A model generated the notes under the pieces. The model was not told the origin of the DNA, did not search any database, and saw only the letters and a program-made list of their open reading frames with translations. Below, piece by piece: positions 16,843 through 25,689 of a DNA stretch of 40,561 nt. How positions within the stretch are numbered: the first letter of the stretch is position 1; each line of letters opens with the position of its first letter. Made by a program: the position numbers and the translations under genes. Origin of the DNA: Bacteroidota bacterium (lineage in GTDB: Bacteria > Bacteroidota > Bacteroidia > Chitinophagales > Chitinophagaceae); the NCBI GenBank assembly GCA_023422565.1, contig JAFAGR010000025.1, forward strand, positions 1 to 40,561. The letters run 5' to 3'.

Positions 16843-17304
16843 TTAATTTCTTGGACGCACCCTTCCGTCTTTCCTGTCTTGCGAGCGGCCAATCACATAA
16901 CCGCCGCCGGCACCGAGCACACCACCGATAATCGCTCCTTTTGCATTCTTACCGATCACTGCTCCCGCCGCTGCACCGGCAACTCCGCCGATAACAGCGC
17001 CTTTAGCGGCCTTACTCCAGCCTTCCTTCTGCGTAGTTGTAGATGACCCTGTGCTGGTTGAAGAGGAACCGGTATTGTTATAAACTACCGGCGCAGGCTG
17101 ACGTTGCGTATAACTTCTCCTCGGTGTTGTTCTTCTCACTGGCGCAACCGCCACCGGTGGAGCTACTACAGCAGTATCGGCTGAAACATTTGTTAATGCA
17201 GTTGTATCGGTTAAATACAGAATGTTACGGGCGGTATCATCCTTGCCGGTGTTGCAAGCTGCGAATACCGCAGTTATTGCGAAAAGTGTCAAAATCTTTT
17301 TCAT
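16843..17304 (-). CDS. Glycine-zipper lipoprotein (YMGG-like)
   Basis: The 153-residue product has a lipobox FAAC (Cys17), a Pro/Arg/Ser/Thr-rich spacer (RRTTPRRSYTQRQPAP, then a Ser/Thr/Gly run) and a C-terminal glycine-zipper block (AVIGGVAGAAAGAVIGKNAK, IIGGVLGAGGGYVIGR). Glycine zippers pack helices in membranes; related small lipoproteins respond to envelope stress. It ends in a charged tail RSQDRKDGRVRPRN. A typical terminator follows. Confidence 0.85.
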   Translation of the reverse strand: MKKILTLFAITAVFAACNTGKDDTARNILYLTDTTALTNVSADTAVVAPPVAVAPVRRTTPRRSYTQRQPAPVVYNNTGSSSTSTGSSTTTQKEGWSKAAKGAVIGGVAGAAAGAVIGKNAKGAIIGGVLGAGGGYVIGRSQDRKDGRVRPRN

Positions 17305-17431
17305 AGTTGCTGTTTTAATGATTTAAATTTTGCATGGATCAATCTGAAACATGCGTTCGCCCCATCTATCGGAAAACTGTGCCAACATACCCGCCGGTTA
17401 TAAAAATTTGGTTAAAACAACAGGGGTGAGG

Positions 17432-17890
17432 TTATAAGGGAAACTTTAATATTCCAACGCGGGACCCATCCTTAGCGCTTGATTCAAAAACTATTATGTA
17501 GGTCTCCGGATCTCCTGAAGACGAGGGAAGAGCAATGTTAAAATCAAAACTGCCCCATTCCGGCGCACCTGCAGAGGCTGTGTGAAAACCTTCATACAAT
17601 TGCTTGCCCTTTTCATAAACGGCATAACTGAGGGTTGCTTCAAAAATGCGTGCAGTACCTGATACCTTCGCCGAATCGGGAGAAATTTTTCTTACCGTAA
17701 CATTTCTGAAACGATCATTACTTAATGTGGTGAGCGCCAGATCGGCGGAATCCGCAGGAAATTCTTCCACGGCAGTGTTATCCGTTTTCACAAGCGTGTC
17801 CTGATTGATTGAAACAGAATCTGCAGTTTGCCTTTCGCCACCCGTGTTGCACCCCGCTATTACCAGCGCGAAGATCAATATTCTTTTCAT
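17432..17890 (-). CDS. Gmad2 immunoglobulin-like domain lipoprotein
   Basis: The 152-residue product has lipobox VIAGC (Cys14), a Ser/Asp/Thr-rich linker, then a single Gmad2 domain (~65-150) recognisable by VSGTARIFEATLSYAVYEKG, EGFHTASAGAPEWGSFDF and a closing strand YIIVFESSAKDGSRVGI. Gmad2 is an Ig-like fold first described from spore germination proteins and found in secreted or lipid-anchored proteins. Its role here is unknown. It lies 24 bp downstream of the transporter gene and may be co-transcribed with it. Confidence 0.8.
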   Translation of the reverse strand: MKRILIFALVIAGCNTGGERQTADSVSINQDTLVKTDNTAVEEFPADSADLALTTLSNDRFRNVTVRKISPDSAKVSGTARIFEATLSYAVYEKGKQLYEGFHTASAGAPEWGSFDFNIALPSSSGDPETYIIVFESSAKDGSRVGILKFPL

Positions 17891-17914
17891 GCCCGGTTGT
17901 TTTAACGGACTGTA

Positions 17915-19408
17915 TCAAATATAGAGCCCGATAATGAGCATTATAGCACATAAAACAAAAAGCATAACAAGAAATGGCGTGATGAACTTTAACCATGTTT
18001 TCAGGCTGACGTTCACCAAGGCGAGAGAAGGTAGTATAAGGCCTGTAGGTGTTATGAAACCCATAATGCCCATGCCATACAGGTAAGCATTTACAATTTC
18101 ACGCCCGGGCACATTAACAAGCGTGGCAAGCCCGCCTATGATGGGCATGGTGAGTACGGCCATGCCCGATGAGGATGAAATGAATAAAGTGAACACCATA
18201 TACATTACCAGCATTAAAACAATAAACAAAACGGGCGGCATGGAATCGGCAAAACCCGCCGCATAAAAGAGGATGCTGTCTGCAATTTTGCCCTCGTTTA
18301 AAACTACAGTCACTCCCCGTGCAATCCCTACAATCAATGCCACGCCCAACATACTTTGCGCACCGGTAATGAATTGATCAACCCAAACCCGCTCTCTTAA
18401 CCTTAGTATGAGGCCAAGCAGAATGGAAGCACCGATAAACAAAGTGGTCATTTCAAGCAGCCACCAATCCAAAGCGACAACTCCGCCAACCATCGCTAAA
18501 AATGTAAGAAGAAAAACTGCATTAAGAAGATTGGTTTTAGCCGAACTTTGCATGGGCCCTTTGTCAGCGGCGGTTTCCACAACCGGCGTAACGTTGCCGT
18601 CAATTCTATAAACCAGCGAAGCGGAGGGATCTTTCTTCACCTTGTTGGCATATCTTATAATGTACCAAATAAACAGTGCCGTCGTCAAAACAAAGGCTGT
18701 TAAGCGCATGTAAATTCCGTCCGTCCAGTTTACGCCCGCCGCATTTGAGGCAATGATAGTAGAAAAAGGATTCGTGAATGAAGACAAGGTGCCCAGCTGA
18801 GTTCCGCCGAAGATAACGGCAACGGGTACCAACAAATCATACCCGGCCTTTATGAACAATGGAGTGATCACCGCATAAAACACAAGACCTTCTTCCGCCA
18901 TTCCAAATGAACCTCCTCCGAATGCAAAAAGAAAAGTCATGATAATTATCAGCCATGATTCCCGTCCTTTCATTCGCAACGAAAGCGCCGAGAGCCCCGT
19001 CACCATTGCGCCAGACTCGTTAAAGATATGCATGAAACCACCTATGACGAGAATGAAAAAAATGATGTCGATCGAATCGGTTATACCTTTTATCGGAGCT
19101 TGTAAAACTTCCAGCCATCCCTGGTTTTCAGATTTTAAAGATTCATATGTGCCCGGAACCGAAACCGGTTTTCTAATCGCTCCTGATGCAAAATTTTCAA
19201 TTGGTATACGGATGTTCAAACTGTCCAGCGTAGTTTGAGCCAAAGGGAGTGAGATTTCTCCCTCCGCGTTCTTGTAAACGAAACTCTTTGCATCTTCCCG
19301 ATATTCAAGCGTGTGATATTTGCCTGCCGGAATAAGCCAGGTTGCAATTGCAGCAATAATGATCACGAAAAAAAGAATGGTTATGGGAGTGGGCAGTTTT
19401 CTTTTCAT
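17915..19408 (-). CDS. YfcC/DcuC-family transporter
   Basis: The 497-residue polytopic protein has about 11-12 membrane helices. It shows the C4-dicarboxylate/short-chain acid carrier layout: a first helix followed by WLIPAGKYHTLEY, the FAFGGGSFGMAEEGLVFYAV motif, the TQLGTLSSFTNPFSTIIASNAAGVN loop (here given in parts: LSSFTNPFSTI, ASNAAGVNW), and a C-terminal GFITPTGLILPSLALVN. This matches the YfcC branch of the DcuC superfamily, many of which are predicted amino acid or peptide carriers. Substrate unknown. The start faces the divergent gene at 19469 across 60 bp. Confidence 0.88.
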   Translation of the reverse strand: MKRKLPTPITILFFVIIIAAIATWLIPAGKYHTLEYREDAKSFVYKNAEGEISLPLAQTTLDSLNIRIPIENFASGAIRKPVSVPGTYESLKSENQGWLEVLQAPIKGITDSIDIIFFILVIGGFMHIFNESGAMVTGLSALSLRMKGRESWLIIIMTFLFAFGGGSFGMAEEGLVFYAVITPLFIKAGYDLLVPVAVIFGGTQLGTLSSFTNPFSTIIASNAAGVNWTDGIYMRLTAFVLTTALFIWYIIRYANKVKKDPSASLVYRIDGNVTPVVETAADKGPMQSSAKTNLLNAVFLLTFLAMVGGVVALDWWLLEMTTLFIGASILLGLILRLRERVWVDQFITGAQSMLGVALIVGIARGVTVVLNEGKIADSILFYAAGFADSMPPVLFIVLMLVMYMVFTLFISSSSGMAVLTMPIIGGLATLVNVPGREIVNAYLYGMGIMGFITPTGLILPSLALVNVSLKTWLKFITPFLVMLFVLCAIMLIIGLYI

Positions 19409-19424
19409 CTGAACCGGAATGGTT

Positions 19425-19432
19425 TACATTTG
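19425..19432 (+). promoter_or_regulatory. Candidate -7 element (TACATTTG) of the 19469 gene, overlapping divergent promoter
   Basis: TACATTTG is an exact TAnnTTTG match. It contains the in-frame TTG at 19430, so translation more likely begins at the ATG 19469. On the opposite strand TAGCTTTA (19435-19442) is a candidate for the transporter gene, so the two polymerase footprints would overlap. Confidence 0.5.
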
Positions 19433-19468
19433 GCTAAAGCTAAGGAAATAAGCGTCACCGCCAAAAGA

Positions 19469-19945
19469 ATGAAAGCAGCCAGCATTAAGCAGATCAAAGA
19501 TGAACTAAACCAACTTTCACAAAACGAGCTGGTGAATATTTGCCTTAGACTTTCGAAATTTAAAAAAGAGAACAAAGAGCTGATATCATACCTGCTGTTC
19601 GATGCTTCGAACGAATCGGGATATGTGGAAGAAGTGAAAAAAAGCCTTGCAGAAGAATTCGCCGGAGTAAACACTAAGTCGGTTTACATTACCAAAAAAA
19701 ATCTCAGAAAAATAATAAGGATAGCCAACCGCTTTATTAAGTATTCTGACGACCCCGAAACCCCTGTGCAGATCCTGTTGTTTATTTGCGTGGAGATGAA
19801 TAAACTCCCGGTGAATTTCAGTCGTTCCACTTCCTTATCAAACATCGTTTCCGCTACACGTAATAAGCTTTTGAAACAGATAGAGGCATTACACGAAGAC
19901 CTCCAGTACGAATATAAAAGGGAGTTCAAAAAATTGAATGAGTAA
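19469..19945 (+). CDS. Conserved hypothetical helical protein
   Basis: The 158-residue soluble, Lys/Glu-rich helical protein starts MKAASIKQIKDELNQLSQ, then ELVNICLRLSKFKKENKEL and a basic helix pair (TKKNLRKIIRIANRFIKY). There is no signal peptide or known domain. The frame is open further upstream (to 19313), but that part is antisense to the transporter gene and precedes the promoter-like box, so ATG 19469 is chosen. It ends 13 bp before the convergent msrA stop. Function unknown. Confidence 0.75.
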   Translation: MKAASIKQIKDELNQLSQNELVNICLRLSKFKKENKELISYLLFDASNESGYVEEVKKSLAEEFAGVNTKSVYITKKNLRKIIRIANRFIKYSDDPETPVQILLFICVEMNKLPVNFSRSTSLSNIVSATRNKLLKQIEALHEDLQYEYKREFKKLNE

Positions 19946-19957
19946 ACCAGGGAAGCG

Positions 19958-20584
19958 TCAGTCCTTCAACTTTCCCTTATACTTCTTTTTAAAATCTTCA
20001 AACTGCGGAATTGAAACCCTATTCACATAACCATTGGCGGGATTCTTTTTAATAAAATCCTGATGGTATTCCTCTGCGGTGTAAAAGGCAGTGAAGGGCT
20101 GTATTTCGGTTACAATATCATCTTTAAACCGCTTTTGAAAACGTTGCTTCAACTTCTCCAGGGTACGTTGTTCCTCGCCGGTCCGGTAGAAAGCGATAGA
20201 CCTGTAAGATGCGCCCTTATCGTTGCCCTGGCGATTGAGCGTGGTTGGATCGTGTGACTCAAAAAAAACTACCGCTAACTCTTCAAAGGAAATTTCGGAA
20301 GGATTGTAAATTACCCGAACCGTCTCCGCATGGCCGGTGCTGCCCGAACAAACTTGTTCATAGGTGGGTGATGCCGTGGTACCGCCCGAATAGCCTGACA
20401 CCGCATCGTGCACACCATGAAGGCTCTGAAATACTTCCTCAGTGTGCCAAAAGCAACCCTCAGCAAAATACGCCTGGCTCAGGCTATTGCTTTCAGTACT
20501 GTCGGCTTTAACGGGCAACTTATCTTGTTGCGATTGTGCGCAGGCCGAAAATACAAGCAGGAATATTCCGGTTAAGAATTTCAT
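19958..20584 (-). CDS. msrA: Peptide-methionine (S)-S-oxide reductase MsrA, lipoprotein form
   Basis: The 208-residue product has an N-terminal lipoprotein signal (lipobox VFSAC, Cys15) and the MsrA catalytic block AYFAEGCFWHTEEVF with Cys44. YSGGTTASPTYEQVCSGSTGHAE and FFESHDPTTLNRQGND are further family signatures. It reduces methionine S-sulfoxide in proteins. The lipobox places it in the envelope, where it would repair oxidised exported proteins. There is no fused MsrB domain and no C-terminal recycling Cys is evident. A TAACTTTA box (20589-20596, minus strand) lies 4 bp before the ATG. Confidence 0.93.
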   Translation of the reverse strand: MKFLTGIFLLVFSACAQSQQDKLPVKADSTESNSLSQAYFAEGCFWHTEEVFQSLHGVHDAVSGYSGGTTASPTYEQVCSGSTGHAETVRVIYNPSEISFEELAVVFFESHDPTTLNRQGNDKGASYRSIAFYRTGEEQRTLEKLKQRFQKRFKDDIVTEIQPFTAFYTAEEYHQDFIKKNPANGYVNRVSIPQFEDFKKKYKGKLKD

Positions 20585-20720
20585 TTCGTAAAGTTACTTT
20601 ATTGCATATGCAGTAGATTGCTGAACCACATCTTTTAACAAAATGCAACGACCCCATGACCAATTTAATTATGAACTAAAGGCTAACGGGGAGAGTAGCA
20701 CTAAATACATAAATTCGCGC

Positions 20721-22103
20721 ATGGCCACATCTATTAACGATTTTAAACACGTTTTTTTTATCGGTATCGCCGGAAGCGGAATGAGTGCCATCGCCCAATA
20801 CCTCGCGGGCTCAGGCATTAGTGTAAGCGGCAGCGACAGGTTTTTCAGTGGCGGCGAACCGGGCGACATCCGTCAAAAGCTTGAAGCATCGGGCATTAAA
20901 TGTTTCCCTCAAAACGGTTCGGGCATCACAGATGAAACAGACCTGGTGGTGGTTTCCACCGCAATAGAAGCAACGGTAGAAGAGGTGATCATAGCAAAAG
21001 ATAAAAACATCCCGATACTGAAAAGAAGTGAGGTTCTGGCAATGATCTCGAATTCGAAAAAAACAATTGCCATCGGAGGCACTTCCGGCAAGAGCACGAC
21101 AGCGGCGATGCTTTACAACATACTTCAGCAGGGATCCTCTCAACCGGGAATAATCACGGGCGCGGGACTGATAAGTATAATGGAGGAAGGTAAGATCGGG
21201 AATGCCCATACAGGTGATGAGAATGGATGGCTGATTATTGAGGCCGATGAAAGCGACGGATCCATCGTATTGTATGAGCCTGAGGCAGGCCTTCTGTTGA
21301 ATATAGATAAAGACCATCAGGAAGTGGAGGAACTCATTTCACTCTTTACCACCTTCAAACATAATACGAAAGAACTTTTCGTTTGCAACCAGGGTAATGC
21401 ATTTGCGAGGGCTTTGTCAGCCGGGGCGAATTTTGATTTTTCCACAGATCCGGAGTTTCCCGCCGCGTATATGACAAGTGATTTTTCTCAAAGCGGCCGA
21501 AACATTTTCTTTCGCGTTAATGATGTTCCTTTCAGGGTAAGTGCGATCGGAAAGCACAATATGGAAAATGCGCTTGCTGCAATTTGTTTGGCAAACCAAC
21601 TTGGTATTACTCTGGAAGAGTGCGCAAAAGGCCTTGCCAACTACCGCGGCATTTACCGCCGCCATCAATTTCTCGGAAACAAAAACGGCGTAGAAGTAAT
21701 TGACGACTTTGGCCACAATCCCGTGAAATGTGCAGCTTCTATAAGAGCCTGCCAACCGCTCGCGCCTAAAGTAATAGCCTGGTTTCAGCCTCACGGTTAC
21801 GGACCCACGAAGTTTTTAAAAAATGATTTTATAAACGAGATCAGCAAAGCCTTACGCGATGAGGATGAGATCTGGATGAGCGAAATATACTATGCCGGAG
21901 GTACGGCGGAAAAAACGATCTCTGCACAGGAACTTATAGACGGAATTTTTTCAAAAGGCAAGCGCGCATTTTTTGTTGCCGAAAGAAATGAGCTTTTGAA
22001 TCAAATGCGGGGCCATCTTAAAGATCCTTGCGTAGTATTGCTGATGGGAGCGAGAGACCCCGGCCTTGCAGATTTTGCGCAACAATTTTTTGAACAGTTA
22101 TAA
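20721..22103 (+). CDS. Atypical MurC-like Mur ligase
   Basis: The 460-residue product (ATG 20721; another in-frame ATG at 20643 would add 26 residues of dissimilar sequence) has the three Mur ligase domains: an N-terminal Rossmann-like HVFFIGIAGSGMSAIAQYL, the ATP-binding centre GTSGKSTT (120-127, Lys124), EADESDGS (174-181) and NIDKDH (194-199), and a C-terminal DDFGHNP (328-334). Canonical MurC has GTHGKTTT and DDYAHHP, so the ATP loop and C-terminal signature differ consistently. I recall the same GTSGKST/DDFGHNP pattern in a MurC-like group of other phyla. Substrate uncertain: UDP-MurNAc, a recycled muropeptide, or something else. It lies outside any cell-wall cluster and directly precedes hutI. 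Confidence 0.85.
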   Translation: MATSINDFKHVFFIGIAGSGMSAIAQYLAGSGISVSGSDRFFSGGEPGDIRQKLEASGIKCFPQNGSGITDETDLVVVSTAIEATVEEVIIAKDKNIPILKRSEVLAMISNSKKTIAIGGTSGKSTTAAMLYNILQQGSSQPGIITGAGLISIMEEGKIGNAHTGDENGWLIIEADESDGSIVLYEPEAGLLLNIDKDHQEVEELISLFTTFKHNTKELFVCNQGNAFARALSAGANFDFSTDPEFPAAYMTSDFSQSGRNIFFRVNDVPFRVSAIGKHNMENALAAICLANQLGITLEECAKGLANYRGIYRRHQFLGNKNGVEVIDDFGHNPVKCAASIRACQPLAPKVIAWFQPHGYGPTKFLKNDFINEISKALRDEDEIWMSEIYYAGGTAEKTISAQELIDGIFSKGKRAFFVAERNELLNQMRGHLKDPCVVLLMGARDPGLADFAQQFFEQL

Positions 22104-22112
22104 GCGATCACA

Positions 22113-23366
22113 TTGGCGTTATTATTTACACACATCAAACAACTGGTGAATACAAGGGAAGGTAAATTGCCGTTGAAAGGCCCCGCCCTTGCAGAACTTC
22201 CCGTTATTGAGAATGCCTTTCTTTTGGTAGATGAGGGCCGTATCAAAATGTTCGGTCCGATGCACGACCTGGAACTTTATATGACTGATTTGCCCCCTGA
22301 AGTGATCGATCTCTCTGGAAAGTTTGTATTGCCTTCATATTGCGACAGCCACACTCACCTCGTTTTTGCAGGCAGCAGGGAAACGGAGTTTGTAGATAAA
22401 ATAAAAGGATTGAGTTATGCAGAGATCGCGGCAAAGGGGGGTGGAATATTAAACTCGGCTTCTAAACTGGCCGACATGCCGGAAGACGAACTTTTCGAAA
22501 CGTCTTTAAAAAGGCTAAAGCTGGTTCAGTCTATGGGAACAGGAGCCATCGAAATAAAAAGCGGCTACGGGTTAACGTTAGAAAGCGAAATAAAAATGCT
22601 CCGCGTGATCAGAAGGCTGAAGGAACACACAGGGATGCTGATCAGGTCAACCTTTTTAGGAGCCCATTCCTTTCCGGTAGAATACCGTGACAAACAGGAA
22701 GATTATATAAAACTTCTTGTAGAGCGTATGCTTCCGCAAATTGCAGAGGAAGGGCTGGCCGACTATATTGATGTGTTTTGCGAAAAAGGATTTTTTTCTC
22801 CGGAACAAACAGGAAGAATATGCGATGCCGGTGCGAAATACGGGCTACAACCCAAACTCCATGTGAATCAACTGAACAGCATCGGAGGAATTGAAACGGG
22901 CATCCGTCACAGGGCCGTTTCGCTTGATCACCTGGAAACGCTTACTAAAGAAGAGATAGAAATGCTCGGCAACTGGAGTGGAGTTTCAACCCTGCTTCCC
23001 ACGGCTGCCTTCTTTCTCAGGATGAATTACCAACCAGCACGTGAACTCATTGAGGCCGGGGCAAACGTTTCGCTTGCATCAGACTTTAACCCCGGATCAT
23101 CTCCGGGCGGCAACATGAATTTTGTGATCGCGCTGGCCTGCATACAAATGAAAATGCTCCCCGAAGAAGCGATCAACGCGGCCACAATAAACGGGGCGGT
23201 GGCAATGGGGGTTGAAAATGAAGCAGGCTCAATAGCGCAGGGAAAGAGAGCTAATCTTATTATTACTCAAACCATGCCTTCGCTTGAATACCTTCCTTAT
23301 AACTTCTCACATAATATGATCGACCGTGTTATGGTGGATGGTCAATGGACAGACAAATTAAACTAA
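22113..23366 (+). CDS. hutI: Imidazolonepropionase HutI
   Basis: The 417-residue amidohydrolase converts 4-imidazolone-5-propanoate to N-formimidoyl-L-glutamate, the third step of histidine degradation. The metal-binding pair is H80/H82 in SHTHLVFAG; H250 in LHVNQLNSIGG and D324 in ASDFNPGSSPGG complete the site. The start is TTG: it lies 10 bp after the Mur ligase stop in the same frame, and no ATG is available before the conserved N-terminus. It forms an apparent operon with the upstream ligase and downstream ftcD (22 bp). Confidence 0.93.
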   Translation: MALLFTHIKQLVNTREGKLPLKGPALAELPVIENAFLLVDEGRIKMFGPMHDLELYMTDLPPEVIDLSGKFVLPSYCDSHTHLVFAGSRETEFVDKIKGLSYAEIAAKGGGILNSASKLADMPEDELFETSLKRLKLVQSMGTGAIEIKSGYGLTLESEIKMLRVIRRLKEHTGMLIRSTFLGAHSFPVEYRDKQEDYIKLLVERMLPQIAEEGLADYIDVFCEKGFFSPEQTGRICDAGAKYGLQPKLHVNQLNSIGGIETGIRHRAVSLDHLETLTKEEIEMLGNWSGVSTLLPTAAFFLRMNYQPARELIEAGANVSLASDFNPGSSPGGNMNFVIALACIQMKMLPEEAINAATINGAVAMGVENEAGSIAQGKRANLIITQTMPSLEYLPYNFSHNMIDRVMVDGQWTDKLN

Positions 23367-23388
23367 CAATAAATTTCTTAAACAGAAT

Positions 23389-25080
23389 ATGCAACAAATA
23401 ATTGAATGTGTTCCGAATTTTTCTGAAGGGCGGGACCTGAACGTAATAAAAATGATCACCGCGGAAATTGAATCCGTGGAAGGCGTAAAGCTGTTGAACG
23501 TAGATGCGGGCAATGCAACTAACCGAACCGTGGTCACTTTTGTAGGAAGCCCGGGGGCCGTGGTGGAAGCGGCTTTCAGGGCCATCAAAAAAGCGGGCGA
23601 ACTTATTGATATGAGCCGTCACACAGGTGAACACCCCAGGATGGGCGCTACCGATGTTTGCCCGCTGATTCCAATTGCAAACATCACAATGGATGAAACT
23701 GCAGCATACGCGCGAAAGCTGGCGGAACGTGTGGGAAATGAACTTTCCCTCCCTGTGTTTCTTTATGAGGATGCGCAGCCTGACAAGAGGAGGAGTAATC
23801 TTTCGGTTATACGTGCGGGTGAGTATGAGGGATTGGAAAAAAAGTTACAGAATCCAGATTGGAAGCCCGATTTTGGCCCGGCACTGTTTGATTCAAAACG
23901 TGGCGCAACGGTGATAGGTGCAAGGGATTTTCTTGTGGCCTACAATGTTAATTTAAACACCACCTCTGTACGGAGAGCAAATTCCATTGCATTTGACGTG
24001 AGGGAAGCCGGCAGGGTAAGGCGGGAAGGAAACCCCATCACAGGAAAAATTGTAAAAGATGAAAACGGAAACCCGCTTAGCATCCCCGGTACTTTGAAAA
24101 GCGTAAAAGCAATAGGGTGGTTTATTGAAGAATACGGAATTGCGCAGATTTCAATGAACCTTACCAACATCAGCATAACGCCTGTGCATATTGCCTTTGA
24201 CGAAGTGTGCCGAAAAGCGGAAGACCGTGGGATACGCGTTACCGGTAGTGAGTTGGTTGGCCTCATTCCATTAAAAGCGCTGACCGATGCAGGAAAATAC
24301 TTTTTGAAAAAGCAAAAGAGATCGACCGGTGTTTCGGAAAAAGAATTGATCCGGATCGCAGTGAAATCAATGGGACTGGATGAACTATCTCCATTTAAAC
24401 CCGAAGAGCGCATCATTGAATACCTGCTTGCATCAAAAGAAGATTCAAAACTTGTGAGCATGTCGCTTGCCGATTTTGCTGATGAAACTGCAAGTGAAAG
24501 CCCCGCCCCGGGCGGTGGTTCTGTTTCCGCTTATGTTGGTGCATTGGGTATTTCGCTCGCCACCATGGTGGCCAACCTTTCTTCGCATAAAAAAGGATGG
24601 GATGAAAGATGGGAAGAATTTGGTGATGCAGCGGAGAAAGGAGAAGAGTTCAAACAAAAACTTACCGCGCTTGTTGACGAAGACACAAAAGCGTTTAATA
24701 AAATTATGCAGGCGATCTCGCTTCCTAAAAATTCCGATGCAGAAAAAGAATTGCGCAGGAAGGCAATGGACGATGCCACCCGGTATGCAATTGAAGTGCC
24801 TTTGAAAGTGATGAAAGAATGTTATTCATGCATGGGCCTGATCATGGATATGGTGGAAAAAGGAAATCCTAATTCGGTTTCAGATGCGGGGGTTGGCGCC
24901 CTTTGCGCACGCACCGCCGTATTGGGCGCGGGTTTGAATGTAAGGATAAACGCTGCAGGTTTTAGCGATGAAGTTTTTCTGAATTCAGTTTTGAAAGAAG
25001 CTGATCAGCTGGAAAAGTCAGCGATCGAAATGGAAAACGAAATAATGGAAAAAGTAAAAGAGAAGATAAACAGTCTCTAG
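23389..25080 (+). CDS. ftcD: Fused glutamate formimidoyltransferase / formimidotetrahydrofolate cyclodeaminase
   Basis: The 563-residue bifunctional enzyme. Residues 1-~330 are the formiminotransferase: IIECVPNFSEGRD and MSRHTGEHPRMGATDV, with His82 aligning to the catalytic His82 described for the mammalian enzyme. Residues ~365-563 are the cyclodeaminase, with LADFADETASESPAPGGGSV. It moves the formimino group from formimidoylglutamate to tetrahydrofolate, then releases ammonia to give 5,10-methenyl-THF, so it is the folate-linked end of histidine catabolism. The mammalian-style fusion is common in Bacteroidota. hutH and hutU are not in this window. Confidence 0.93.
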   Translation: MQQIIECVPNFSEGRDLNVIKMITAEIESVEGVKLLNVDAGNATNRTVVTFVGSPGAVVEAAFRAIKKAGELIDMSRHTGEHPRMGATDVCPLIPIANITMDETAAYARKLAERVGNELSLPVFLYEDAQPDKRRSNLSVIRAGEYEGLEKKLQNPDWKPDFGPALFDSKRGATVIGARDFLVAYNVNLNTTSVRRANSIAFDVREAGRVRREGNPITGKIVKDENGNPLSIPGTLKSVKAIGWFIEEYGIAQISMNLTNISITPVHIAFDEVCRKAEDRGIRVTGSELVGLIPLKALTDAGKYFLKKQKRSTGVSEKELIRIAVKSMGLDELSPFKPEERIIEYLLASKEDSKLVSMSLADFADETASESPAPGGGSVSAYVGALGISLATMVANLSSHKKGWDERWEEFGDAAEKGEEFKQKLTALVDEDTKAFNKIMQAISLPKNSDAEKELRRKAMDDATRYAIEVPLKVMKECYSCMGLIMDMVEKGNPNSVSDAGVGALCARTAVLGAGLNVRINAAGFSDEVFLNSVLKEADQLEKSAIEMENEIMEKVKEKINSL

Positions 25081-25119
25081 TCGCCGGACAAGAGTCATTA
25101 TTCAAAATTAAAACCCGAA

Positions 25120-25689
25120 TCAGGCAAGGGCCAGTTTATCAAGTACCGAAGTAAAGGCACTGAAAATCTTTTTCAATTCATCTACCGAAGTGATGGCCCT
25201 GTCGATGATAAACTCCAGCGAATACGCAGGATTTCCATCTTCATGTGCAGCTATTTCCAGTGAGAATTCTTTGAGTTCGCGAAACACCTCCCGCACCGGT
25301 TGATCTTCAAAAACCCGGGTAAGTGCCTCTTTGTTGTTTGTTTTAACCACGAGAAGTTTGTCGAATTCCGTATAACCGAGTTCGACATCTTCCGCTCCAA
25401 AAAATTTCCCGATGCGGTCCATAACTTTTGAATCGTGCAAAGCAAACATGAATGCAGGTGTATCTTTCAATGGAGACCGGATGCTTGTAAACTGCACGGG
25501 CACCGGGGCACTAAGGCTTGTGAATTCATACCCGCTTTCAAACCCACCGCCGGGATCAATATCAATGGTGAGATTTATGTTTTTATCATTATGATAAAAA
25601 GTTTTGCTGTATTGGAAAGGGAGGGTTGCGCCCTTTAAGAATTCAGCTACTTCGGTCCACGTTTCTGATTCAGGTATTGTGTACTGCAT
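25120..25689 (-). CDS. Hypothetical protein, beta-rich with DUF3137-like C-terminal segment
   Basis: The 189-residue soluble protein has no signal peptide or membrane helix. It has an N-terminal amphipathic region (WTEVAEFLKGATLPFQYSKTF), a Gly-rich turn (DIDPGGGFESGY), then VELGYTEFDKLLVVKTNNKE and a helical end. The FDKLLVVKTNN-KEAL-REVF part faintly recalls the C-terminal part of DUF3137 proteins; that is my only lead. It starts one base after the end of the cupin gene, so the two are translated from one mRNA. Confidence 0.65.
   Translation of the reverse strand: MQYTIPESETWTEVAEFLKGATLPFQYSKTFYHNDKNINLTIDIDPGGGFESGYEFTSLSAPVPVQFTSIRSPLKDTPAFMFALHDSKVMDRIGKFFGAEDVELGYTEFDKLLVVKTNNKEALTRVFEDQPVREVFRELKEFSLEIAAHEDGNPAYSLEFIIDRAITSVDELKKIFSAFTSVLDKLALA

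Noticed and set aside
19313..19468. Upstream extension of the helical protein ORF, with TTG at 19430
   Set aside because: It is antisense to the transporter's coding region and contains the promoter-like box; protein-like sequence begins at ATG 19469.
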